Positions 5,075-13,032 of a stretch of DNA of 24,336 nucleotides are shown piece by piece (position 1 is the stretch's first letter; every line of letters starts with the position of its first letter). A program made the position numbers and the translations under genes. The notes beneath the pieces are model-generated. The model did no database searches and was not told the DNA's origin. It saw only the letters and a list, made by a program, of their open reading frames with translations. The stretch lies in the IMG/VR virus record IMGVR_UViG_3300031631_000026, positions 1-24,336 of that record. The stretch is one strand, 5' to 3'. The stretch comes from a virus.

Positions 5075-5601
5075 TATCTTCTACCGTTACTGATCGTTAG
5101 TCCGTTTTCATAATAAGCTGAAAATATAGGATTCATCTGTGATGTAGATGTTGTTGTATTGTATTTTGGAAAGGTAGCACTATTTGCCTGTAAGTAATCA
5201 ATTAATCGTTCCGAATAAAACTGAGCGTTATCTCTCTCAATATTAATTAAAGAATCTACTTCTGACTTTGAAATAGGTGAGGCGTTATCTCCTGATACTT
5301 GAGCAATAGAACTGTTTAAAAGCTTGTTTGAAAGGTATGGATACAGCTCCACTAAAGTCCATCGCATAGTAACCATTCTAATATAGTCATCCATTAGTGT
5401 TGGATAGCTAGAATTAGCACTTGTTAAGTCATCTATGTTATCTTGCAGATCCTTAAACAAATTAGTTCCTAGAATAGGTTGTATGTATTTATCTTGTGCA
5501 GTAATTATTGCCGAAATAAAATACTTTTCATCTACATTTCCACCTACTTGAGAGTAGGCTTTTATGTAGTCTGAATCAATGAATGATACTTGTGCTTTCA
5601 T
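5074..5601 (-). CDS. Head-tail connector (adaptor-like) protein (175 aa)
   Basis: The 175-aa protein begins with an 'Fids-y-ka' region, then ISAIITAQDKYIQPILGTNL, helices around DDYIRMVTMRWTLVELYPYL, and ERLIDYLQANSATFPKYN near the end. This all-helical layout is typical of adaptor or head-completion proteins that dock under the portal, and it resembles the Bacteroidetes-phage adaptor family with 'A..k.I.p.lG..l'. A Ser/Thr-rich tail (about 145-175) follows. Its start overlaps the preceding 122-aa gene by 26 bases. It closes the virion-structural part of the operon before the lysis genes. Confidence 0.6.
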   Translation of the reverse strand: MKAQVSFIDSDYIKAYSQVGGNVDEKYFISAIITAQDKYIQPILGTNLFKDLQDNIDDLTSANSSYPTLMDDYIRMVTMRWTLVELYPYLSNKLLNSSIAQVSGDNASPISKSEVDSLINIERDNAQFYSERLIDYLQANSATFPKYNTTTSTSQMNPIFSAYYENGLTISNGRR

Positions 5602-5944
5602 CTTGATTGTCTTTAATTAATTCCATCGCCTCCTTATTAGTCATAAGGCAATTGTTTGGATAATTCATATTAGAACCTAATCCTAATAGAGCCGATACGC
5701 TTCCGTCTAACCAAGAGCAATCTAACTCCAAAACAAAGTATTTCTTCGCTCCGATTTTAAACTCTATAACGTTGCCAAACTTAATTCTATTATCAGCACC
5801 TAACTGCTCAAACGTAGTGTCTAAGGTTTCAATTAAAGCACCCTCTTCATCGTAAACCTTACGAGAATACTTACCTTCTAATTCAGTTGGGATTAGTCCT
5901 TTGTATGTTGCCCTGTTAAGGCATATAAATATATTTCCTTGCAT
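5576..5944 (-). CDS. Hypothetical structural-region protein (122 aa)
   Basis: I do not recognise this protein. It is 122 residues. The first 85 are mostly strand-like (KYSRKVYDEEGALIETLD, NVIEFKIGAKKYFVLELD), followed by a hydrophobic turn SVSALLGLGSN and a helix (NKEAMELIKDNQ). It lies between the LamG fibre and the connector gene, two bases after the fibre stop, so it is surely co-translated with them. It could be a small head-tail joining or fibre-attachment protein. There is no signal peptide and no catalytic motif. Confidence 0.6.
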   Translation of the reverse strand: MQGNIFICLNRATYKGLIPTELEGKYSRKVYDEEGALIETLDTTFEQLGADNRIKFGNVIEFKIGAKKYFVLELDCSWLDGSVSALLGLGSNMNYPNNCLMTNKEAMELIKDNQDESTSIIH

Positions 5945-5946
5945 AA

Positions 5947-7584
5947 TTAAGAGTGTGTAGCTGAGCTTACGTTAAAATTATTATCAATTTCTGTTGCTGT
6001 TAGTACGTCTGAGTAAATTAATAACTCGTCTATAATGCAATCCAACTCAAACGCTGTCAAATTAGATATTAAGAATGAAGTCCAAGTACTAAGATTAACA
6101 CCTGTGAATGTATAGAAATGCCAATCACCATCATATACAGGAGATGTATTTGCAGTCGAACCATCTTTATAAGCTGTAATAGTTCCTGCGTTTCCATCAG
6201 TCCAAACTCCACTGTCTGTTTGCCCTATAAATTCCGAACTAGTTTGTCCGTTAAGTACGCTAAACTTAGTTGTAGAAGTCTTTAACCAAAACTGAATAGT
6301 TCCGGTTGTAATAGCCGTTAATGTAGCATCACTAGCAATAGAACCATACCCACTCCCATCTAAATTAAATCCACCCTCTCTTAATCTTAGAGCGTTTCCT
6401 AATATATCATAACCTACGTTGTTAGGAGCTTCAATTAATGTTTTACCAGAAGTATTACTCCAATCCATCATACCCAACTGAGGTATGGTAGGTTGTTTGT
6501 CATCGTATGTAGCACCTGTAATAGTTCCGTTATTACCACCGCCTGAGCTATCGTAAGCAATCGAACCGCTACCCTCAGATAAAGCCCAGTAACCTACTAG
6601 ATTAGCTAAAGCAACCGAACCGCCTTTATTAAATACAAGGTCGTTTGGATTGTTATAATCAATTAAAGCGTCTGGCAAACTTAATTCAGCATCGTAAATT
6701 TGTACATCGGCTAAACTTAAAGCACCATAATCTGAACCAATTTTAGCAAACTCTAAATCGTTTACAAGTATATTAGTATCAGTTGTAATTACTACACGTT
6801 TAGGTGTCGTTCCTATTGAAGTAGTCGCTACACCATCTACATATATATTTGAATTACTCCAAGTACCAACCAAAGTAATAACACCACTAGAAGCTGTTAT
6901 ATTGTGAGTAGATGTCAAATTAAATATCTGCTCAGAAGTAGTATCTAAATTAACCCAAAAGCAAATAGATTTTAGATTTATGTTTGGATTACTTAAATCG
7001 ACTAAATCATTAACCCCATCAAAACCAAGAGCCTTACCTGTAAACAACTTAGCGTTGTTCGTGTTGGTAGATTTGTCAGGAGCGAATTGGGATACTTCTT
7101 TTATGGAGATGTTACTAATTGTAGCATTAACCCCATTCGAGGTTCTTTCAATATATAGTGTTGTAGATATTGCTGTACCTACGACTGTATGAGTTCCGTT
7201 TGATGTTGGTATTACAGCGATACCTAGTGATGAAACTAGTTTTAGTACATTTATGTCTGCCGATGCAGAATCAATTGTATATGTAATTGAATACGTTGTA
7301 TCAATATCTAAAACATTGCTCTGCCGAATATACACGTTAGAATCTACGGAGGTTAATGTAACAGAATTGTTAGCATTAAACACTACCGAATTTGGTGGCG
7401 TTAAAGCGGGATTCCACCAATCGTCAGAGCCAAGACTAAAATCCCCATTCTCCACCAACTCAGCCCCCAAGACATCAGCCTTAGTAAAGCCAAGCCATAG
7501 TTGTAGGTTCTGAGTGATTATAGATGCAGCTGTAGAGGCTCTTCGAGCTAATGCACCAATTGTATTTTGTATAACATTTATCAT
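5947..7584 (-). CDS. LamG-domain fibre or decoration protein (545 aa)
   Basis: The protein starts with a short amphipathic segment (1-40) that may anchor it. A jelly-roll carbohydrate-binding-like module follows (about 40-165: ENGDFSLGSDDWW up to NATISNISIKEV). Two LamG/concanavalin-A-like domains come next (about 175-300 and 330-540), with repeated 'FDGVNDLVDLS', 'YWALSEGSG' and 'DGDWHFYTFTG' strands. Such domains bind polysaccharides or glycans on the host surface. The gene directly follows the spike-base-like gene, so it probably builds a side or capsid-associated fibre for adsorption. The N-terminal module is similar in type to the insert near the start of the 1466-aa tail protein. Confidence 0.7.
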   Translation of the reverse strand: MINVIQNTIGALARRASTAASIITQNLQLWLGFTKADVLGAELVENGDFSLGSDDWWNPALTPPNSVVFNANNSVTLTSVDSNVYIRQSNVLDIDTTYSITYTIDSASADINVLKLVSSLGIAVIPTSNGTHTVVGTAISTTLYIERTSNGVNATISNISIKEVSQFAPDKSTNTNNAKLFTGKALGFDGVNDLVDLSNPNINLKSICFWVNLDTTSEQIFNLTSTHNITASSGVITLVGTWSNSNIYVDGVATTSIGTTPKRVVITTDTNILVNDLEFAKIGSDYGALSLADVQIYDAELSLPDALIDYNNPNDLVFNKGGSVALANLVGYWALSEGSGSIAYDSSGGGNNGTITGATYDDKQPTIPQLGMMDWSNTSGKTLIEAPNNVGYDILGNALRLREGGFNLDGSGYGSIASDATLTAITTGTIQFWLKTSTTKFSVLNGQTSSEFIGQTDSGVWTDGNAGTITAYKDGSTANTSPVYDGDWHFYTFTGVNLSTWTSFLISNLTAFELDCIIDELLIYSDVLTATEIDNNFNVSSATHS

Positions 7585-7842
7585 CTAAAATATAGCTACT
7601 ATATCCGATGCAGTTGTAAGGGCTGCTTTTACTCTTGTTACCTGTATAGGCATAAACGTTCCATCTGCAATATTTTTAAGAACTAATGTAGAGCCTCCTA
7701 ACGTGATAACTTCTACATCGCCTCCTGTACCTACAAATAATGCAGCTGGTGATGTTGGGCTTGCGCCTACTATATCTACTGTGTCGCTAGGAGTTACTGC
7801 TACTCCTGTTGTTCCTTGACGTACTATTAAACTTGTTGGCAT
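7585..7842 (-). CDS. Spike-base-like small virion protein (85 aa)
   Basis: From ATG 7842 the protein reads MPTSLIVRQGTTGVAVTPSD and continues through LFVGTGGDVEVITLGGSTLV and GTFMPIQVTRVKAALTTASD. The order 'tPsDt... lfVGt.GDV.v... G..l... G.fmPi.v.rV.a..Tta.diva' resembles small spike-base proteins described from gene transfer agents and phages, which seat a fibre on the capsid. The longer frame from 7911 would add a Lys-rich stretch that is a shadow of the portal gene's end, so I prefer 7842, twelve bases after the portal stop. The LamG fibre gene follows with no gap. Family assignment is by pattern memory only. Confidence 0.6.
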   Translation of the reverse strand: MPTSLIVRQGTTGVAVTPSDTVDIVGASPTSPAALFVGTGGDVEVITLGGSTLVLKNIADGTFMPIQVTRVKAALTTASDIVAIF

Positions 7843-7853
7843 CTTCTTTTTTT

Positions 7854-9599
7854 TTAGTTTACTTTTCCTCTGTTTGGCATGTCGATAGTGCGTGTATTTG
7901 CCTTTCTCCATCCACTCGCATTTCTTAATCCTTGTCCTGTTGGTTCTTGGTCTGTAACATCTTGGTCGTTTTTTAAACCTTCATTAGGTAAGAACTTTCC
8001 TTTGTTTCGTTTTCTAAACCAAACTTGTCTAATGAATTTATGATGGCAGTAGCAACCGCCTTTATACAACCATATGGAATATTTTGACTTGCCACGCTCT
8101 GCAAATTCTTTATTAATTCCATCCTTTGACATCTCATTTATATCCTCGAACCGATAAGACACTCCACGCTTAGCATTAGCCACCATATTTTTACAAAATA
8201 GTCTGCTATTTCCTGCTATGTTTTCTGAATATCTGTAGCGTATTTTATAAAGACCTTTATCAATCTTAGACTTAGCGTCTGGATCGGCAAATCTTTTGAA
8301 GAAGTTGAACGGCTTGTTGTGAATTTCTGATTCTGCTACTGCATCATCCACATCCATCTCATCTATTAATTCCCATTCATCTGTATCTACCTTAGAACCT
8401 TTGTCTGCTAAGTATTCGATCCAAGTATTTTCATCCTCATCGGACATATTAACTTCAATAGAAGCTTCAATTTCTTCTACATCTCTCTTTACATTATCTT
8501 CACTCTGGAAGGGATTAGTTGAAGCAAAATCTAAATTAATAGGATGTCCTGCTTCTAACATTATCAATTCCATAGCTTCTGTAAGAATATCCCTGTAATT
8601 TTTAATCACAATATCTTCAAACAGAATAGATGCAGTCTTTAATTCATCTGCGTTATTTCCTAAGCCACCACCATCTACATTAACACCAAATAATCTAGGT
8701 GAAACTACTCTATGCGAAATCATTACTTTGCTTGTAATTTCTTTGCTTAGAAACTCGTATTGTTTGTCTGCATCTGATAAGGGAAATGGTGTAATTTCAG
8801 GTGCGTTGGCTCTATCATTTGCAAAAGATAAAATAAACTTTCCTGCATTTTTAGATCCGCTTAATTCTGCTTCTATTTGCTTCTTTACTGCTTGGCGTTT
8901 TTCCTCAGATGGAATACCATTTGCAAAACTTAAAAGAAATGAAGGTGCTAAACCATTTTTGATATTAGCCAAGTGAAATTCCGAAACGTTTTTGTCTAAT
9001 TCAATATAATTAATACCACCTTGATAGTCAGGTTTTGGATAATAATACTGCCCTACAGAATACATGCTAAAACTAGCAATCTGATTTGGGTAGTCGTTTT
9101 TTTCGTTTGGATCGAATGCTTTTATTTTGGCAGAACCTACCTTTTTATAATCACTCCAGTTTTTAGAATACAAAAAGAACTCGCTAGGGTTTCCATCCAT
9201 CTCAGGTTCTACTCTCATGCACTCAAATGGCATGTGATTGACTTCTGAAATAGTGCTTCTATCTACTGAATATGAAATAGATAAGTAAAAACCTCCATGT
9301 ACTTTTAAATCTAAGATACATTTCTGAATAGTGTTTTTACCGATCCCTTGTTCAAACAATAATTTAAACTTTGCCCAACTTTCTGACTTAGTCTGAGGCG
9401 AGGAAACTCCTTCACCATAAATCCAAGTTGAAATACTATTACAAAGTGCGTTATGAACCGCCGATTTTTGATATAAATTAATAAGAAAGTCAGGGTAGTT
9501 ATTATCCACACCATAAGCCACGAAGTCAGTACCTTGTTTTATCGTTTCGGTATCGTCTATGTACTCGTGACTTTGTCCTAATGTTATTAAATCATTCAT
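7854..9599 (-). CDS. Portal protein fused to a C-terminal Cys/His-rich domain (581 aa)
   Basis: Residues 1-400 read as an SPP1/HK97-type portal: DFVAYGVDNNYPDFLINLYQ near the start, a wing region, then the stem/crown with SKVMISHRVVSPRLFGV and NYRDILTEAMELI. The ring forms the DNA channel at one capsid vertex. Residues about 445-581 form a distinct domain with YRYSENIAGNSRLFCKNM, SIWLYKGGCYCHH (C516, C518, H519, H520) and a basic tail ending in DMPNRGKVN. I have seen this domain type attached to portal or head proteins in Bacteroidetes phages; its role is unknown to me. The start overlaps the previous gene by ATGA. Its position downstream of the capsid genes is unusual. Confidence 0.78.
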   Translation of the reverse strand: MNDLITLGQSHEYIDDTETIKQGTDFVAYGVDNNYPDFLINLYQKSAVHNALCNSISTWIYGEGVSSPQTKSESWAKFKLLFEQGIGKNTIQKCILDLKVHGGFYLSISYSVDRSTISEVNHMPFECMRVEPEMDGNPSEFFLYSKNWSDYKKVGSAKIKAFDPNEKNDYPNQIASFSMYSVGQYYYPKPDYQGGINYIELDKNVSEFHLANIKNGLAPSFLLSFANGIPSEEKRQAVKKQIEAELSGSKNAGKFILSFANDRANAPEITPFPLSDADKQYEFLSKEITSKVMISHRVVSPRLFGVNVDGGGLGNNADELKTASILFEDIVIKNYRDILTEAMELIMLEAGHPINLDFASTNPFQSEDNVKRDVEEIEASIEVNMSDEDENTWIEYLADKGSKVDTDEWELIDEMDVDDAVAESEIHNKPFNFFKRFADPDAKSKIDKGLYKIRYRYSENIAGNSRLFCKNMVANAKRGVSYRFEDINEMSKDGINKEFAERGKSKYSIWLYKGGCYCHHKFIRQVWFRKRNKGKFLPNEGLKNDQDVTDQEPTGQGLRNASGWRKANTRTIDMPNRGKVN

Positions 9600-10042
9600 G
9601 GTCTGTAAACTTTAGTCGTTGGTATTACTTGCTCATCTTCGTTGAAATATGGCTCTGTAAAGGTGTCATTATTATACATAATAAACAAGCCTTTATCTGT
9701 AGTAAACCAATCTCCTGCATCTCCAACTGATATTGCTGCAACTAATTCTATAATTTCATAGGTATAAGTACCCTTTTCAGGAAACATTCCTTCTGTGAAA
9801 TCAAAATAATAAGTAGTACTTCTTTCTGTTTGCTCTAATTCAAATAAACTAGCTGTATATACCTCACGTGTTACTTGACTTGTAATGCTTAGCATACACT
9901 TTGTATCCTCTCCACTTAAGTAAGGTATAAAGTGACCACCATCTGGTAGATATTGCTTTACAGACGTTGTATTTGAGTATAGGCTTTTCTTGTTATTTAT
10001 CGCAATAAACTTTCTACCTACTGTTCTACTTATCTGAATCAT
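9596..10042 (-). CDS. Hypothetical virion-region protein, beta-rich (148 aa)
   Basis: I do not recognise this protein. It is 148 residues and mostly strand-like: VKQYLPDGGHFIPYLSGEDT, ASLFELEQTERSTTYYFDFT, GTYTYEIIELV. The pattern with 'F.f.eg.fpe.GtYtYei' resembles a small Ig-like beta-sandwich. It starts inside the end of the 56-aa gene (17-base overlap) and its stop overlaps the portal start. Being locked between a small protein and the portal suggests a head or neck structural job, for example decoration, but this is context only. Confidence 0.6.
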   Translation of the reverse strand: MIQISRTVGRKFIAINNKKSLYSNTTSVKQYLPDGGHFIPYLSGEDTKCMLSITSQVTREVYTASLFELEQTERSTTYYFDFTEGMFPEKGTYTYEIIELVAAISVGDAGDWFTTDKGLFIMYNNDTFTEPYFNEDEQVIPTTKVYRP

Positions 10043-10196
10043 TTTTATTCTTTTTTGCTTTAATAAAGAACGAAGGATACAACTTTAATATATGATTATA
10101 GTCTGAATCTAACATATAATCAGTAATTATAATCTCGTGAGATGGACTGATATATAATACCGATCCAACTATGTTTTTCTTTACTTTTAATCTCAT
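10026..10196 (-). CDS. Small hypothetical protein (56 aa, short ORF)
   Basis: An ATG at 10196 opens a 56-aa frame starting MRLKVKKNIVGSVLYISPSH. The middle reads EIIITDYMLDSDYNHILKLYPSFF and the end is very basic (KAKKNKND). The pattern 'v.yis.s.eiitd.mld.dy..ilklyPsff' resembles the short YqbF/FluMu-type domains found near head genes in phages, which bind DNA or structural partners. The gene fills most of the apparent gap between the terminator and the 148-aa gene and overlaps the latter by 17 bases, as other neighbours here do. This supports it as real. Confidence 0.6.
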   Translation of the reverse strand: MRLKVKKNIVGSVLYISPSHEIIITDYMLDSDYNHILKLYPSFFIKAKKNKNDSDK

Positions 10197-10206
10197 AATT
10201 TGTGTT

Positions 10207-10241
10207 AAAAAAAGAAAGGGATAGTATCACCTACCATCCCT
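10207..10241 (-). terminator. Intrinsic terminator after the capsid/tube genes
   Basis: On the minus strand AGGGATGGTA and TACTATCCCT form a 10-bp stem (one G-U pair) with a five-base GGTGA loop, followed by TTTCTTTTTTT. It stands 26 bases after the tube-like gene stop and before the 56-aa gene. It should cap the capsid/tube transcript and lower expression of the portal and later genes, which fits their low copy number in a virion. Confidence 0.85.
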
Positions 10242-10266
10242 CTCGTTCGTAAAAAAACAGAAATTC

Positions 10267-10830
10267 TTATGCTCCAGTAACTTGAGCGGAACTTACAGTC
10301 ACTTGGTCTGTAAAGTTTGCTTCTGTTCCACAATTAGTTGCTGGTAATAATTCAGTTGCTGCGAATGTCATAGTGTAAGCTAAGTTATCTGAAAGAGCCT
10401 TATCTCCATTGTGAATAAACGATCCACCTGTACAAATTGCTCCTTTATCAAATCCCACAAAATAAACTGTTCCTGTGTTATCTAATACAGCCATTTGCCA
10501 CGTTCCGTTTATTAAGTTTTGGAATACCACGTCTGCTTCACCAAAAGCACCTTTGAAAACTAATTCTAAGTCTTGTTGGTAACCTACACCACCACCCTCG
10601 TTTACAACGATAGTTTGTGTTAATGCAGAAAGATACGGATCACAATCAAACTGAAAGAAATCTGCTGCATCTAATGCAGGAGCTAATCCAGTCGATGTTA
10701 ATACACCATCTGTTAACGTTAATGCAGTAACTCTATTCGTATCAAATCTACTTATTACGTAAACTTTGTCTATACCTCCAGGCTGAACTTTACAGTATCG
10801 AGCCTTTCCGGTTGCTATTGTACAAGCCAT
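10267..10830 (-). CDS. Major tail tube protein candidate (187 aa)
   Basis: The 187-aa protein is small, beta-rich and Gly/Thr/Ala-rich: MACTIATGKARYCKVQPGGI, then an FQFDCDPYLSALTQTI region and KALSDNLAYTMTFAATELLP near the end. The 'G.f.. gd...sdn.gYtltf.a.E..pa' end is what I expect of Bacteroidetes siphophage tube proteins, which stack as hexamers to make the tail tube. It follows the major capsid gene and precedes a strong terminator, in keeping with a highly expressed virion protein. A capsid decoration protein is the main alternative. There is no signal peptide. Confidence 0.6.
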   Translation of the reverse strand: MACTIATGKARYCKVQPGGIDKVYVISRFDTNRVTALTLTDGVLTSTGLAPALDAADFFQFDCDPYLSALTQTIVVNEGGGVGYQQDLELVFKGAFGEADVVFQNLINGTWQMAVLDNTGTVYFVGFDKGAICTGGSFIHNGDKALSDNLAYTMTFAATELLPATNCGTEANFTDQVTVSSAQVTGA

Positions 10831-10847
10831 GTGTTAGTATTTAAAGA

Positions 10848-11849
10848 TTAAGCTGGTAAGATTGCAGCCGTAGTTCCTAGAACAATGTCCGAAGCAATAC
10901 CAATTTGAACACCTGTAGCGAATTTCATTGAAATACCTACATTGTCAGATCCGTCATACTCATAGAATGGAATTAATTTTACTTCATTCGTATCAGCTCC
11001 TAAATTAGTTCCGAAGAACAAGTTAGATTTTTGACAAAGAACAATAGCATCGTCTGGCATACCCGGACAAACATTAATTACAACTCCTAGGTATTGTAAT
11101 GCAGCAAAACCTTGGTTAGTACTTTGAAGATTTACACCTTGATTAGTTCCTACAGAGCCTAAAGCTTGCATATAGAACCCTGCAGTCTTTTGGTTAACTA
11201 GAATCTGAGTGTCTGGTTTACCTAATACGTTTGGACATGATGCATTTGCTTTAGCATATACCAATCCTAGTCCAGCGATAACATTAGCTGCTGAAATAGC
11301 CGTAATAGCTTGACCGTTTACACCGCCTGCAATATTCATTTGCCCTGCTGCTAAACCTGCTCTATTGAAAGTAGCACTATTAGATAAGAATCCTGCGAAT
11401 GTTGGAGTAGCTCCACCAACCCATATTCTATCTTCCATTTCTGCTGCTGCTTTATTAGCAACTGTGCTTAAAAGGAATGTAGCAAAGTCAGAAGGGATTG
11501 AACCGTTTCTACCGCTGAAGCTTGCACCTATCCAAGTTGGATATAATGTACCTCTACAAACAGTTTCGTTTACTTTCATATCCACTACAGATAATACTTG
11601 CTCTCCTACTGTTAAATCTGTAGTTGCATCCCAGTCACACCCTGCTGCTTGAATTACTGTTCCAGCCGTTAAGGTATTAACCACTGCACTTTTAGTAACG
11701 CCGTCTAACTCAGTTACGTATCCATTAGCAACTGTTGCAGCTAATTTTACTGACGGTGCTAAAAATGGCATTGCAAGGAATCCTGCGTAAGTATTTGCAC
11801 CAATAGAAATATCGGTTGCAAGTTCGTACTTAATTGATTTTTTATTCAT
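10848..11849 (-). CDS. Major capsid protein, HK97-fold candidate (333 aa)
   Basis: I take the ATG at 11849 (MNKKSIKYELATDI), one base after the scaffold stop. A TTG eight codons upstream would overlap the scaffold gene. The protein has an E-loop-like N-terminal part, a middle with FATFLLSTVANKAAAEMEDRIW (spine-helix and P-domain-like) and A-domain-type segments (GKPDTQILVNQKTAGFYMQA, YLGVVINVCPGM, DAIVLCQKSNLFFGTN). This resembles HK97-fold capsid proteins of Bacteroidetes phages. Placement after protease and scaffold genes agrees. It would form the icosahedral shell. The scaffold promoter at 12403-12429 and terminator at 10207 frame a scaffold-capsid-tube transcript. Confidence 0.8.
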   Translation of the reverse strand: MNKKSIKYELATDISIGANTYAGFLAMPFLAPSVKLAATVANGYVTELDGVTKSAVVNTLTAGTVIQAAGCDWDATTDLTVGEQVLSVVDMKVNETVCRGTLYPTWIGASFSGRNGSIPSDFATFLLSTVANKAAAEMEDRIWVGGATPTFAGFLSNSATFNRAGLAAGQMNIAGGVNGQAITAISAANVIAGLGLVYAKANASCPNVLGKPDTQILVNQKTAGFYMQALGSVGTNQGVNLQSTNQGFAALQYLGVVINVCPGMPDDAIVLCQKSNLFFGTNLGADTNEVKLIPFYEYDGSDNVGISMKFATGVQIGIASDIVLGTTAAILPA

Positions 11850-11850
11850 C

Positions 11851-12381
11851 TTAGTTTTCGTTTTGAAGTTCAAGCATCATATCTAAAGCTTTGTTGCCTG
11901 TATTATATGATTCTTTTGTTTGTGTATGCTTAACTGGTTTTTCTGCTGATAATTTAGAAATCTTACTTAGCTCTTTTTTCAAAGAATCGTTTTCTTTTAT
12001 AGCACTTGAAATCATTTCAGATAACTCTGTATGTAGGGTACCTAAAGCTTCAATTAAGTTTTCTTTAGTAGCGTAAGCCGATAAATCAACCTTAGCTAAT
12101 TCCTCTTCTACAACTTCAACTTCTTCTTGATTGACTGCCATAACTTCGCCGTCAACAATTTCTAAGTTTAAGCCACTATCTGTTTTATAGTTGCCAGTTG
12201 GTAATGGCATCTTTTCGCCATCTTCTGAGATTACGAATGCCATCGCACCTTCTTTCCACTCATCTGAGTCTGTTGCTATCTTAGTACCATCTTCTAAAAC
12301 TGCTTCTGCAAGCATTTCTTTTTCTGATTCCATTCCAAGCAACGTGCGAATAGTGTTAAGCACTTTCTTTTGATTTGCCAT
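11851..12381 (-). CDS. Capsid scaffold protein (176 aa)
   Basis: The protein has a beta-like N-terminal domain (about 20-90: 'GTKIATDSDEW', 'PLPTGNYKTDSGLNLEI'), then a long helical, acidic part (about 95-150) with coiled-coil-like heptads (ISSAIKENDSLKKELSKISK), and a short C-terminus. Small beta domain plus coiled coil directly before the capsid gene is the usual scaffold layout in these phages. It would guide procapsid assembly and be removed by the protease encoded just upstream (12435-13022). A promoter-like site lies about 20 bases upstream of its ATG. Confidence 0.72.
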   Translation of the reverse strand: MANQKKVLNTIRTLLGMESEKEMLAEAVLEDGTKIATDSDEWKEGAMAFVISEDGEKMPLPTGNYKTDSGLNLEIVDGEVMAVNQEEVEVVEEELAKVDLSAYATKENLIEALGTLHTELSEMISSAIKENDSLKKELSKISKLSAEKPVKHTQTKESYNTGNKALDMMLELQNEN

Positions 12382-12402
12382 TTTTTGTGTGTTTGTTCAT
12401 TA

Positions 12403-12429
12403 ATACAAAGATGTAATCAACGAAAAGTT
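12403..12429 (-). promoter_or_regulatory. Promoter-like site before the scaffold/capsid genes
   Basis: AACTTT (12429-12424) and TTTGTAT (12409-12403) are separated by 14 bases on the minus strand. This is the same pair and spacing found before the chaperone gene at 23352-23378. It lies in the 53-base gap before the scaffold gene and could provide extra transcription of scaffold, capsid and tube genes, which the terminator at 10207-10241 would end. Confidence 0.5.
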
Positions 12430-12434
12430 AGTAT

Positions 12435-13022
12435 TTATCCTTTTTTAATAATTTCTCTAATCTTACTTAATGTAGTTTCATCTTCTGATAATTCCATCTT
12501 ATCCGTAAAATATCCTTCAATAGAAAAGCCTTTTACCTTTCCTGTTTTTATGTAATTATCCCATATTGATTTGTCATTTACTTTTACGCTTACAAACCAA
12601 GTTCCTTCTGGAAGTTTATCAAATCCATACTTGTGTGATTTGTCTATTGGATTATCTTTAATCCAGCTCTCTACTACAGTTAAGTTTTTAAGATCTGCTT
12701 TGTGATGGATTGTATGGTTGTTTTGAAAGCCATTCATCATAAATAATTCAGATGCTTTCTTAATAGTTTCTTTTGAAAAGAACACATAAAAGTCATCGCC
12801 AGTTTCTTTATCCACTCTTAAAATTTGTCTGTTTGGAATAAGAACCGCTCCTGTTAATATTTGCTTATCCTTATCTTGTGTAGCAAATTGAACGTCTATT
12901 TTCTTTTCTTTTGCTAGTGCGATAAAATCACTATCAATAGCTCCTTCTTCTACTAAAGATATGGCAAATACACCGTCTTTGTTTTCTTCTTCGTCTATAA
13001 TCAATTCTACAATCTTAGTCAT
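12435..13022 (-). CDS. XkdF-like prohead serine protease (195 aa)
   Basis: The 195-aa protein has the pattern of the XkdF-like putative serine protease family: a His-rich NNHTIHHKADL (about 100-110), VVESWIKDNPID, then EGTWFVSVKVNDKSIWDNYI and GKVKGFSIEGYF, where the Ser of GFSIEG is the likely nucleophile and a His near 100-106 its partner. It would cut scaffold and capsid precursors inside the prohead. It sits between the tape measure gene and the scaffold gene, so the protease-scaffold-capsid order is normal even though the tail genes precede it. The start at 13022 leaves an 11-base gap. Confidence 0.8.
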   Translation of the reverse strand: MTKIVELIIDEEENKDGVFAISLVEEGAIDSDFIALAKEKKIDVQFATQDKDKQILTGAVLIPNRQILRVDKETGDDFYVFFSKETIKKASELFMMNGFQNNHTIHHKADLKNLTVVESWIKDNPIDKSHKYGFDKLPEGTWFVSVKVNDKSIWDNYIKTGKVKGFSIEGYFTDKMELSEDETTLSKIREIIKKG

Positions 13023-13032
13023 AATTTGGTTT

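Noticed and set aside
7847-7855. A9 run at the portal stop as a frameshift site
   Set aside because: The run overlaps and follows the stop codon, and the next gene has its own ATG a few bases later, so slippage would not make a sensible fusion.
7843-7911. Longer 108-aa version of the spike-base-like gene
   Set aside because: The extra 23 residues are Lys-rich and come from reading the end of the portal gene in another frame. The ATG at 7842, just after the portal stop, gives a compact, family-like protein.
11850-11873. Capsid gene start at TTG 11873
   Set aside because: It would overlap the scaffold gene by 23 bases and use a rare start, whereas ATG 11849 follows the scaffold stop by one base.
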